From an uncultured Bacteroides sp. (GTDB lineage: Bacteria; Bacteroidota; Bacteroidia; Bacteroidales; Bacteroidaceae), in assembly GCA_959606905.1 (NCBI GenBank), contig CAUHML010000123.1, forward strand, positions 1 through 9,511: DNA of 9,511 nt, read 5' to 3'. The notes under the pieces are model-generated. The model worked only from the letters and a program-made list of their open reading frames with translations. It was not told the origin of the DNA and did not search any database. The translations under genes and the position numbers were made by a program. Positions 1 through 6,639 of the stretch are shown piece by piece. Position 1 is the stretch's first letter. Each line of letters opens with the position of its first letter.

Positions 1-26
1 CTACTGAAAAGTAGTCGGGGATTTTT
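1..26 (+). terminator. Right half of a hairpin terminator cut by the window edge
   Basis: The window opens with CTACT-GAAA-AGTAG, a 5-bp stem with a GAAA tetraloop, followed by TCGGGG and then ATTTTTT. If the bases just outside the window are CCCCGA, the stem would be 11 bp and this would be a standard rho-independent terminator for a rightward gene ending outside the window. Only the inner stem and T-run are visible; the outer left arm is inferred. Confidence 0.5.
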
Positions 27-413
27 TCTATCATACCTAAAAATTAAGCGCTTACAAAAAAATAGTCTCAAACTCCGGCTTCGTCGGCAATCTATCCATT
101 CCGAAAATCTCTAAGCATATCTTTATTCCGGCCAAAATATCTACCTTTAGAACAGCAAAAATGGGATGCTTATCCGCACCCCATTTTCGCTATTTCCCCT
201 TATTTACGGGCATTTTGCCCTTACTTCTGCCCTAAGATATGCTTCCGCAAGCAACTATATATTGTTGTATTCACACCATTTTTCATTGCATTTATACAAC
301 ATCTCGTGTGAGCAGAGCGACTGTTTCAACATGGCTCGATACGACTGTATGAATGTCATATCAAGCCGGTTGTTTACGGAAACATATCCATAAACTATTT
401 AACGTTATTAACG
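27..413. other. Gene-free stretch left of the five-gene operon
   Basis: No convincing gene is seen here. One rightward reading frame (166-393) has no ribosome site before its ATG, and its product resembles no protein I recognise. The stretch contains the hairpin at 158-187, a small GGGC-ATTTT-GCCC hairpin at 208-220, and part of an inverted repeat that runs into the end of the gene stopping at 414. It most likely serves as the 3' flank of the leftward operon. Confidence 0.5.
153..187 (-). terminator. Possible terminator of the leftward five-gene operon
   Basis: AAAATGGG (158-165) pairs perfectly with CCCATTTT (180-187). Inside, TGC pairs with GCA after a single A/C mismatch, leaving a six-base loop. 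Read leftward, the right-hand stem arm runs into TTTTTGC, as in a rho-independent terminator. It lies about 225 bases past the stop of the last operon gene, so the operon would have a long 3' tail. Nothing stronger is seen nearer. Confidence 0.45.
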
Positions 414-418
414 TTAAA
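398..418. repeat. 9-bp perfect inverted repeat over the operon's last stop codon
   Basis: TTTAACGTT (398-406) and AACGTTAAA (410-418) are perfect inverted copies around a three-base spacer, and the right arm includes the TAA stop of the 230-residue gene. The arms are too AT-rich for a good terminator. A protein-binding site is possible, but no function is assigned. Confidence 0.5.
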
Positions 419-1106
419 TGGTGATAGTTCCATTTTCCAATTCTTCCTCGTTATATGACATTTGAAGTTCTTTTCTGAAAAAATTGTACTCTTTAACTAT
501 TCTCATCACAATTTCCTTTATTAACCTAAACTCCTCATTGTCTGCAGTCTCTTTATCCACACCTAAATTAGTAACTAAGCGATAAGAAACAGCAAGTTTC
601 AGCAACTCCGGCGTAGCAAGATGACCATTGCTAATTATGTACTCACATATTTTTTTCTGATCAAACTCTGAAATCTCAGTTTCAGTAAGCGTCTCCTGAT
701 GCGTCGTTTTACCAATCTCATAAGTGGTTTTCACAGTTCTTGTAGGAGAAATCTTAACAAATGGGTATTCATCAAAGGTCAATTCGCGACCATCTGTCAA
801 TTTTATAATATGCTTAGTGTACTCCGATTGAGAGACTATAGCATAAAGAAAACTATACAGTCCATCGTACTGTTTGTAATAAAAATCATACTTAAATTCA
901 AGGTCCTTAGAAAACCTTGCCATCTCTTGACGAAATTCTTGCTGAACCGCCTCTGTTCTTCTTGTAATTTCTTTAACATCTTCCTTAGTCGCTAGGTTTT
1001 CACCCTTTTTCTCCATATAAGATGGTAAATAATTTTTTGTAAATAATCCTAGTAAAAATACTGCAATAATACTCGCAATCTCTACGATTAACAGCAACCA
1101 ATCCAT
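414..1106 (-). CDS. Membrane-anchored coiled-coil protein, unknown function (fifth operon gene)
   Basis: The 230-residue product begins with one strong hydrophobic segment (about residues 3-22), followed by a charged stretch (NLATKEDVKEITRRTEAVQQEF, split here as residues 37-47 and 48-58) likely to form a coiled coil. That is a recurring layout in Firmicute accessory proteins: an N-terminal anchor, then a helical stalk. The remaining 150 or so residues are charged and soluble-looking, rich in Tyr, Glu and Lys, with no catalytic motif I recognise. Topology would put most of the protein on one side of the membrane, probably the cytoplasm. The ATG at 1106 is preceded by AGGAGG (1115-1120) at 8 bases. 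It follows the 454-residue gene by 31 bases, so co-transcription is likely. The strong ribosome site suggests it is made independently of translational coupling. Confidence 0.75.
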   Translation of the reverse strand: MDWLLLIVEIASIIAVFLLGLFTKNYLPSYMEKKGENLATKEDVKEITRRTEAVQQEFRQEMARFSKDLEFKYDFYYKQYDGLYSFLYAIVSQSEYTKHIIKLTDGRELTFDEYPFVKISPTRTVKTTYEIGKTTHQETLTETEISEFDQKKICEYIISNGHLATPELLKLAVSYRLVTNLGVDKETADNEEFRLIKEIVMRIVKEYNFFRKELQMSYNEEELENGTITI

Positions 1107-1137
1107 CCTTTAATCCTCCTATCAATCTGCTAAACAA

Positions 1138-2502
1138 TTACCCATATATCACAATCTTATCCTTTGCAAATTCATCAAAAGTGCGATTCGCTTCATCGTA
1201 AACTGCCTTCAATTCTTCATTAATCTTACCGGATACGTATGCGTCTCGTAATTCAGGCTTTTCAATAAGTACCCACTTCAACTGAGAATATGAGTATTTC
1301 GCAAAAGCAATCCACTGAGGATAATTAATTGCCATCGGATTCTTTGTAAAATATACCTTTCCAGTGTTTATAGCAGTTGCAGCTGAATGCCCTATAAAAA
1401 GCATCGTTGGAAGTTTTGGATGCTTTTCACGATTAAGAGAAAATGGAATGGATTCCTTTATAGTATTTCCTTCCTTAAGTCGCTTAATTCCATATCCCAG
1501 CCTGATAACAACTTCCGTGATCATTACAGGAATAGACATCGTGCAGAAATGAATAAAGTCATACCCTTCAAAATACATTCCTTGCACAATCTCTGCAATT
1601 GTCTGCTCCTCTTCACCGATACTACCGAACTGCAATAAATTAAATAATGCCATCATTGGAGCCGGAAGCCCCATCGATGTTGTTATATCTGATTTGAAAT
1701 GAATTATCTGTTTTGCAATAGCGGAAAAAACATCAGACTCTTTTCTATCAGCATAATTTTCCATCACCTGTGACACTATTTTTCCTGTTTTATCAATTGT
1801 TGTCATTCTTCCAGTAAGAATGTCCATAACACCAAATAGCAGGCCTAACAATGGATCATGCCCAAGTGATAATAGTCGATGATAGTATGCGGATAATCCC
1901 TGAACATATTCCATTGTGTTTCTATTATCCTGTGCATCGTAAGGGACTTTACTCACCTTAGAATTTGCAAGTTTCTCCATTTCATCTTCTGGAAACTTTT
2001 TATCAAACCAATCTCTTACATAATTAGATAATAATCCGCCTTTTAAGCCATCTGGTGTTTTTTGTGGAATTCCAACAAGAAGCAAATCTATCACCCCGCT
2101 CAAAATACCTGCTGACGCGCAAATTGCCACATCATATTTATCCAGCTTGTGTAGCTGATTGAATTCGGCGTTAAGTTGCAATATCTCTTGACGATTTCTT
2201 TTTAGCTCTTCTTCCGTAAATAATGATTCTAGGTTATTTCCTGTTCCTACATTTAGAACCGCTTCTGCAAGCAAATCTTCCCATGATGGAACAGCAATGA
2301 CTCTTTTTGTTTCAGTTACAGTCGGAACTACAGGCACTTCTGTATGTCCTAGCATTCTTAACAAATCTTCACTCTCCTGAATCCTTCTATCAATTTCATA
2401 TGTAGAAGGCAGTTCATTCTTAATTGCATTTAACTCATTGGACTGAAATTTAAGAACATCATTGATTTCCTGTTCTGTTTTTGAATATTTATATCTGCTC
2501 AT
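1138..2502 (-). CDS. 454-residue protein of unknown function, central component of the operon
   Basis: The largest product of the operon. Residues 1-50 and 95-120 are charged and helical. Residues 124-145 form a glycine/alanine-rich hydrophobic segment with an Asp inside it (GVIDLLLVG). A second such segment at 215-230 also carries an Asp (GVMDILTG), and others follow at 317-337 and 364-378. The hydrophobic parts carry charged or polar residues, so re-entrant or membrane-associated helices fit better than a simple transporter. Conserved-looking blocks are VQGLSAYYHRLLSLGHDPLL (200-219), MGLPAPMMALFNLLQFGS (277-294) and EGYDFIHFCTMSIPVMITE (312-330). From memory, similar blocks occur in uncharacterised Firmicute proteins; no enzyme motif was identified. 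Its ATG overlaps the previous gene's stop (ATGA), which implies translational coupling and a possible complex. Function is not assigned. Confidence 0.8.
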   Translation of the reverse strand: MSRYKYSKTEQEINDVLKFQSNELNAIKNELPSTYEIDRRIQESEDLLRMLGHTEVPVVPTVTETKRVIAVPSWEDLLAEAVLNVGTGNNLESLFTEEELKRNRQEILQLNAEFNQLHKLDKYDVAICASAGILSGVIDLLLVGIPQKTPDGLKGGLLSNYVRDWFDKKFPEDEMEKLANSKVSKVPYDAQDNRNTMEYVQGLSAYYHRLLSLGHDPLLGLLFGVMDILTGRMTTIDKTGKIVSQVMENYADRKESDVFSAIAKQIIHFKSDITTSMGLPAPMMALFNLLQFGSIGEEEQTIAEIVQGMYFEGYDFIHFCTMSIPVMITEVVIRLGYGIKRLKEGNTIKESIPFSLNREKHPKLPTMLFIGHSAATAINTGKVYFTKNPMAINYPQWIAFAKYSYSQLKWVLIEKPELRDAYVSGKINEELKAVYDEANRTFDEFAKDKIVIYG

Positions 2503-2873
2503 TCTTTCGCCTTCTTTTTCTCAAGTTCTCTAATTTGAGCTTTGAGCTCCTGATTTTCTTCATTCAATTTTTGCAGTTCCTTTTTTAATTCAGCATCATA
2601 CGCCAACAGCCTATCTTGCCTTTCTTTGCTAAGGTCTGTACGCTCCTTTAGTTCTTTCGCAATTGCCTGTTCCTTGGCTAATGCCTCTTTATATAACGCT
2701 TCCTTTTCTGCCGACTTCTTCTTCAATTTTCCTATTTCATACGTCAACGCAATCGCTGATGGAATAGCAAGAGCCACGCCTTTTTGAAAATCCTTGTTTT
2801 TAACTGTTTTCAAAACTCCAGTTCCCACCTTTTTTAGGATTGGAGTTATCTGATTCAAGTCAATTTTTCCCAT
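2499..2873 (-). CDS. Small coiled-coil protein, paralogue of its upstream neighbour
   Basis: The 124-residue product has a basic N-terminus, a short hydrophobic patch at about residues 31-45, and then a long charged coiled coil to the C-terminus (48-124). The segment EALYKEALAKEQAIAKELKE (58-77) closely matches ERLYKEALSKHDAIIKALKE in the gene just upstream, and a TD..KER.D.L pattern follows in both, so the two genes share a duplicated tail. A longer frame opens at 2897, but a good ribosome site, GGGAGG (2881-2886), sits 7 bases before the ATG at 2873 and lies inside that longer frame, so 2873 is chosen. The stop overlaps the next start (ATGA at 2499-2502). A structural partner or scaffold is likely; no enzymatic motif is seen. 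Confidence 0.75.
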   Translation of the reverse strand: MGKIDLNQITPILKKVGTGVLKTVKNKDFQKGVALAIPSAIALTYEIGKLKKKSAEKEALYKEALAKEQAIAKELKERTDLSKERQDRLLAYDAELKKELQKLNEENQELKAQIRELEKKKAKE

Positions 2874-2889
2874 ACATGGTCCTCCCAAA

Positions 2890-3450
2890 TTATGCAACGC
2901 CTAAATCCTTCTGTAAGTCCTCAATAGCTCTTTGAAGCAGAATATTCAAACTCTGCAAATAGTCTAAACGCTCTTTATCTGCATCAGTTTCTTCCTTCAA
3001 TGCCTTAATAATTGCATCGTGCTTACTTAGTGCTTCCTTATACAGACGTTCTTTCTCTTGATGAAGCTGTTTATGTTTAAGATGTGATGCAACACCTACC
3101 CCTATACCACCTAACACGGCCACTGGAGCTGCAAGCACAAATACACCTGCTACCATTCCACCACCAACAATACTGCCAGCTGCTGCCAATCCCGAAGTAA
3201 TACCTGCAGCAGATAAGCCAACAACTGATCCTAATCCATATAAAGCAGCAAATGATCCTACACCACCAATACCAGCTCCAAGCGCACCTGCAAGTACTTC
3301 CGGAATTGCACTTTCTCGAATCGTTCTCTTTTTATCATTAAGTGCCGCTGCTGCCTCATTTACAACATTCACCACAGATTGAAGAGCTTCAACACTCTGA
3401 AAATTCATATCTTTCTTTTTAGTAATATAGCCACCTACTTCTTTTGCCAT
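2890..3450 (-). CDS. Glycine-rich membrane/coiled-coil protein, unknown function
   Basis: The 186-residue product has three parts: a polar N-terminal helix (15-40), a long Gly/Ala-rich hydrophobic region (49-122) containing several GxxxG-like runs such as GALGAGIGGVG and GSIVGGGMVAG, and a charged coiled coil (126-183). The middle could form two or three packed membrane helices, like glycine-zipper proteins that oligomerise in membranes; that is inference from composition. The C-terminal coil is homologous to that of the next gene, which makes hetero-oligomerisation plausible. The start overlaps the upstream regulator's stop by one base (TAATG at 3448-3452), and an AAGGG-type ribosome site lies about 9 bases upstream inside the regulator gene. 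No signal peptide or catalytic motif is visible. Confidence 0.78.
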   Translation of the reverse strand: MAKEVGGYITKKKDMNFQSVEALQSVVNVVNEAAAALNDKKRTIRESAIPEVLAGALGAGIGGVGSFAALYGLGSVVGLSAAGITSGLAAAGSIVGGGMVAGVFVLAAPVAVLGGIGVGVASHLKHKQLHQEKERLYKEALSKHDAIIKALKEETDADKERLDYLQSLNILLQRAIEDLQKDLGVA

Positions 3451-3959
3451 TACTTATCACCCTTCTTTCTGCTCGTAGCTTTTACAGCTTTTCCTAACCA
3501 TCCGCCAATTATCGCACCAGCAAGAGGTACACCTGCTACCGGTAATGCTGCAGCTCCGGCGGCAACAGCCGCAATAGCACCTACTGCACCAGCTGCTTTC
3601 ATCCACTCTTTTGACACATTTTCTCTAGTTGAGGTTCCAGCTAAAATAGATGGTGACATCATGTTAGCTTTCTCTAATAACGATTCGTAATCTTCCTTTG
3701 AGTAATTTTCAGGATGATCAATCAGCATATCCAAAAGTGCTCTTAACATTTGTGTTTCATCTGGATGTTTTACCATCTCAGCTTCAATCACACTTCTCAT
3801 CGCAATATACTGTGTCTTTGTAAGTTTATTTCTACCGCTTTCGATATTATTTATCGTTTGACGGGTTACACCAATTTGATCTCCAAATTCCTCTGCAGTC
3901 CATCCTACGGTTCTACGAATCAACAATAAATTATCTTGCATTCTCTGAATTTCTTCCAT
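3450..3959 (-). CDS. XRE-family HTH protein with a hydrophobic Gly/Ala-rich C-terminal tail
   Basis: Residues 8-65 form a typical Cro/C1-type helix-turn-helix (LLLIRRTVGWTAEEFGDQIG, then VTRQTINNIESGRNKL), with the recognition helix around 31-41. Residues 66-118 are a helical linker. Residues 121-160 are a run of Ala, Gly and Val (AAGAVGAIAAVAAGAAALP onward) resembling the hydrophobic region of the next protein, and the end is basic (SRKKGDK). It is therefore probably both a DNA-binding protein and membrane- or partner-associated, which is unusual for a repressor. The ATG at 3959 has AAGGAGG nine to ten bases upstream. It is the first gene of the operon, directly below a promoter embedded in a palindrome, so autoregulation is the natural inference. 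The one-base overlap with the next gene couples their translation. Confidence 0.85.
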   Translation of the reverse strand: MEEIQRMQDNLLLIRRTVGWTAEEFGDQIGVTRQTINNIESGRNKLTKTQYIAMRSVIEAEMVKHPDETQMLRALLDMLIDHPENYSKEDYESLLEKANMMSPSILAGTSTRENVSKEWMKAAGAVGAIAAVAAGAAALPVAGVPLAGAIIGGWLGKAVKATSRKKGDK

Positions 3960-3982
3960 TGATGTATCCTCCTTATGAAAAT

Positions 3983-4016
3983 ATAATATACCTTGACAAA
4001 TTTATTGTCAAGGTAT
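3983..4016 (-). promoter_or_regulatory. Promoter and 29-bp palindromic operator of the five-gene operon
   Basis: On the leftward strand TTGACA (4011-4006) is followed after exactly 17 bases by TATTAT (3988-3983), a near-consensus vegetative promoter. A perfect 12-bp inverted repeat, ATACCTTGACAA (3988-3999) and TTGTCAAGGTAT (4005-4016) around five bases, covers the -35 box and all of the spacer. Transcription would start near 3976, giving a leader under 20 bases with AAGGAGG almost at the RNA 5' end. A repressor bound here would block polymerase; the XRE protein encoded first is the obvious candidate. Confidence 0.8.
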
Positions 4017-4032
4017 CAAATGTTAACAATAC

Positions 4033-4059
4033 AAAAAGCAGAGGAACTGATCCTCTGCT
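4033..4059 (-). terminator. Terminator after the serine recombinase remnant
   Basis: Read leftward, AGCAGAGGA pairs with TCCTCTGCT (9 bp, five-base loop; stem 4037-4059) and runs into TTTTTG. This is a standard rho-independent terminator 14 bases past the recombinase stop. It insulates the five-gene operon from prophage transcription, so that operon depends on its own promoter. Confidence 0.85.
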
Positions 4060-4072
4060 GTATTTCGTCATG

Positions 4073-5044
4073 TTATCTCTGGATATCTATCTCCACCTTT
4101 GCCTTAAAACAAACCGTGAAATGATCGTCATATATCTTAATCTGATCAATGTACTTTCGTACCATCAGCTCATCATATTCTGCCAGTTCCTGCGGAGCTC
4201 CCTGAAGGAAATCTGCCAGTTCTGTTACCTTCTTCTTTAGTCCTTCGGTCTCAGCTCTCTTTACCAGAAGCTCCTGCTTTTTATCCTTCAGGATGTCAAT
4301 CTCATCCGCCAGGAGGCTGTAGTCCTTCTTTGCATGCGCCAGATTTACCAGTTCTTTCTGCTTCTCAAGCATGATGGCATTCAGCTTTTCCATTTCACCG
4401 GAATTATCATCCACCATAGCAATCTCAATGTTTTCCTTCAATGTTTGTACCATTGAATCCGGGTAATGCACTAGCTGGTTGATTGCATTAACAGTTGCTT
4501 GCTGCAACTCTTCTTCCGTTACTGTTGGAGCATCGCACGCCTTTGGCCCTTGTTCCACTCTTGTGCAGCAACGCCATACCGTGGACTTCTTTCCTCGGTT
4601 GTTCCAGGCGATTCTTCGATAAATGTCGCCGCACTTGGTGCAGGTGCAAATGCTAGAAAGTGCATACTTGCTGGAATAGATTCTTTTCTTTTTCCCTTCA
4701 ATGCCGCTTGTCAGGTTTGCGCGCCTTACCATTTCCTCTTGGACTGCAGTGTAGACATCCTTCTTAATAATCGCTTCCTGGCTTCCTTTTACATAATACT
4801 GTGGAACTGTACCATCATTCTTGATTCTGACCTTTTCAATAAAATCCGTTGTAATAGTCTTTTGCAGAAGCGCATCTCCGATGTACTTCTCATTTCTAAG
4901 AATTCCCTGCACTGTGCTAAGGTGCCATTTGTACTTTTTACCACCGGTCTTGATTTTGTCTCGCTCCAAGCCTTCTGCGATATCCCTAAAGCTAGCACCT
5001 TCCAAGTATTCCCTAAAGATGCGACGTATAATCTTGGCTTCACC
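4073..5044 (-). pseudogene. Large serine recombinase, C-terminal two thirds only (catalytic domain lost)
   Basis: The frame reads GEAKIIRRIFREYLEGASFRDIAEGLE and onward (from about 5044), which is the recombinase DNA-binding domain of phage large serine integrases, including WHLSTVQGILRNEKYIGDAL. Next comes a zinc-ribbon with CxCxxC, then CC and a final Cys (roughly positions 120, 122, 125, 146-147 and 157 counted from the TTG at 5005), then a long coiled coil and the usual C-terminus. The N-terminal resolvase domain with the catalytic Ser, normally about 150 residues, is absent; DNA upstream of about 5048 encodes a tail protein in another frame. The longest frame can only begin at TTG (5005), with no good ribosome site. 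It cannot catalyse integration or excision. It was probably the prophage integrase, at the downstream end of the phage. Confidence 0.88.
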
Positions 5045-5646
5045 CTTATACCTCCGCCGATTCCAAAATATGCAGTTCTGTCCTCAAGCTCCAGCTTTCC
5101 GTCCCATGCTTCTTCTGCCGCCATTGCCTGACCACTGACTGAAGCAATGATGCCGCCCGGCTCGATCGTTCCAGTACCATTTTCCATATGCAGATACACA
5201 TTAAACGTATTGGTGTAATTCGCCACGATATGTTCAATCGGATAGTAAAGTGTCAGGATATGCCAACCGGAATGCCAGGTTTCCACAGGCTGATGTATTG
5301 TGATCTCTTCATCGTTAAATTCAAAAGTTACATGACAGACAGCCTGTCCGTCCTCCGTCCAGCTGACCGGAAGGCTTACCTCTACAGATAATGCTGATGC
5401 CGGTTCTGTATTGATTTCTCCGCCAGTACTTTCTTTCATTTGGTTAGCAATTGCCCCTGACGATTCATCCACTGTTTGACTTCCTGTCTGCCCTTTTCCA
5501 TTTCCTGCGTCCGCCTTATCCGACACAGTTTCAGTGTTTTTACTTTCACCAGACGGAAACGGTATGACAATGGTTCCTGTAGCATTTGCACTCCGTTCTT
5601 GCTGAACTGCCTCGGCATGGACAAGAAGCTGTCCAAAAAACTGCAT
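4789..5646 (-). pseudogene. Phage tail/minor structural protein, 3' end replaced by recombinase DNA
   Basis: The frame starts at ATG 5646 just after the stop of the previous tail fragment, with AGGAAG nearby. About 200 residues look genuine: a start MQFFGQLLVHAEAVQQERSA, a low-complexity Ser/Gly/Thr linker (30-85), then a beta-rich module with WHSGWHILTLYYPIEHIV and YTNTFNVYLHMENGTGTIEP, of the type seen in tail proteins of Lachnospiraceae-like prophages (from memory). After IGGGI (residue 200, near 5047) the frame crosses into recombinase sequence out of frame and stops at 4789, so the last 85 residues are nonsense. The intact gene would have continued. Neighbours on both sides are also phage fragments. 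It is probably non-functional. Confidence 0.72.
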
Positions 5647-5658
5647 ATGGTTTTCTTC

Positions 5659-5992
5659 CTAAAATGCAAATTCAATGCTGATTACCTTGATTTTTGTGTC
5701 TGCGATGGTGTAGGCAGACGTGTTAGTAAAAGTATGAATACCGATTTTCCCGGTCTTCCCCTGTTCCTCGATCTGATTTAACAGCCCGGAAATATTCTTG
5801 TCATTTTTTGATTTTGCCCTCGCCAGTCTCGGATTTTTCCCTACACATTTCAGACTCTGCTTTCCACCAATTCTTGTCTGAATAGAGGTAATACAGGTGA
5901 TTTGCTGACTATCAGCCTGTCCGCCGGAAAATACCAACACATCACCTACATCAAGAGCCGGATTTCCAATCGTGTCAGAATCGAATGGAGTC
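5659..5992 (-). pseudogene. C-terminal fragment of a phage tail (minor structural) protein
   Basis: About 107 residues from DSDTIGNPALDVGDVLVFSG to the end look like the C-terminal part of a siphophage tail-associated structural protein. The blocks QITCITSIQTRIGGKQSLKC and VGKNPRLARAKSKNDKNISG followed by LLNQIEEQG are characteristic, from memory of such proteins. The N-terminal several hundred residues are missing. The open frame extends back to a TTG at 6039, but that stretch is tape measure DNA in the wrong frame, and no ribosome site is present. The fragment ends with a TAG directly before the next tail gene, so the original gene order is preserved downstream. It is a decay product, not a working gene. 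Confidence 0.72.
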
Positions 5993-6544
5993 TTTCGTGA
6001 TACCCATCGTCGCCTGAACCTGAGACATAGAACTTTCAAAGTCTGCTGCAGTCTTAATAGATGCTGCTCCCATTCCAGTAACTGCTGCAGTCACCGGTAG
6101 GAGCTTCTGACCGGCACTCGAAATATTATCTCCTGTAGTCTTAAGCTTCTCACCAGTAGCTGCAATCTTCTGCATGGCTGTAGCTGACTGATTTGCCTGT
6201 GTTTCTAATTTCTTTAAATCCTGCTCCGTCTCAATGATTTCTCTTTGAAGTGCGTCATACTGCTCCTGAGAAATGTCACCATTTGCGAGAGCTGTGTTTG
6301 CCTGCTCTGCTGCAGTTTTCAGAGTGGCTAACTTCTCCTTGGTTTCACCAACCGCATCAGCAAGAAGCTTCTGTTTTTGTGCAAGCAGCTCTGTGTTTCC
6401 AGGATCAAGCTTTAATAACTTATCTACATCCTTTAACTGTTGCTGCGTACTTTTAATTTGTCCATTGACTCCCTTTAGGGCAGTCTGTAATTTGGTGGTA
6501 TCTCCGCCAATCTCGACAGTAATACCCATGATTCTGTTAGCCAC
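5975..6544 (-). pseudogene. Phage tail tape measure protein, N-terminal ~187 residues only
   Basis: The start is GTG at 6544, with AAGGAGG (6553-6559) at 8 bases; the longer frame to 6619 runs through two hairpins and is rejected. The product begins VANRIMGITVEIGGDTTKL, then QTALKGVNGQIKSTQQQLKD and VDKLLKLDPGNTELLAQKQK, a diagnostic N-terminus of tape measure proteins from Firmicute siphophages. A long helical coil follows, then the hydrophobic hinge LLPVTAAVTGMGAASIKTAA and FESSMSQVQATMGITKDS. Here it breaks off: three residues later it stops. Full-length proteins usually run to many hundreds of residues, so most is deleted. Tape measure proteins set tail length and span the tail tube; this stub cannot do so. 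Confidence 0.85.
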
Positions 6545-6563
6545 GGTCGATACCTCCTTCCGT

Positions 6564-6586
6564 AAAAATGGGCATAAAAAAGCCCA
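6564..6586 (-). terminator. Second terminator-like hairpin before the tape measure gene
   Basis: Read leftward, TGGGC pairs with GCCCA (6569-6586, eight-base loop) and is followed by TTTTT. The stem is short (5 bp), so this is a weak terminator or a leader hairpin, 17 bases below the stronger terminator of the toxin-antitoxin cassette. Confidence 0.4.
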
Positions 6587-6602
6587 GATTTCTCCAGGCA
6601 TG

Positions 6603-6634
6603 AAAAAAGCACCAACCATTTCTGATTGATGCTT
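6603..6634 (-). terminator. Terminator of the toxin-antitoxin cassette
   Basis: Read leftward, AAGCATCAATC pairs with GGTTGGTGCTT (11 bp including two G-T wobbles, loop AGAAAT) and runs straight into TTTTTT. It starts six bases past the toxin stop codon. With the promoter above the antitoxin, it makes the pair a self-contained transcription unit. Confidence 0.82.
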
Positions 6635-6639
6635 TCAAA

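Noticed and set aside
166..393. 75-residue rightward open frame
   Set aside because: There is no ribosome site before the ATG, the composition is unlike a protein (many His, Tyr, Ser and Leu), and its first bases lie in a hairpin.
2874..2897. Longer start for the small coiled-coil gene
   Set aside because: The GGGAGG ribosome site lies inside this extension, 7 bases before the ATG at 2873.
3993..4021. Rightward promoter from the other arm of the operon palindrome
   Set aside because: TTGACA is present by symmetry, but no -10 box lies at a workable distance and no rightward gene follows.
3959..4240. 93-residue rightward open frame
   Set aside because: It runs through the operon promoter, the recombinase terminator and the antisense strand of the recombinase.
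4499..5131. 210-residue rightward open frame
   Set aside because: It is antisense to the recombinase and the tail protein, which have clear family motifs; it shows no motif of its own.
6545..6619. Longer start for the tape measure fragment
   Set aside because: The extension crosses two terminator hairpins and the AAGGAGG site; the GTG at 6544 is at the right distance and gives the family N-terminus.
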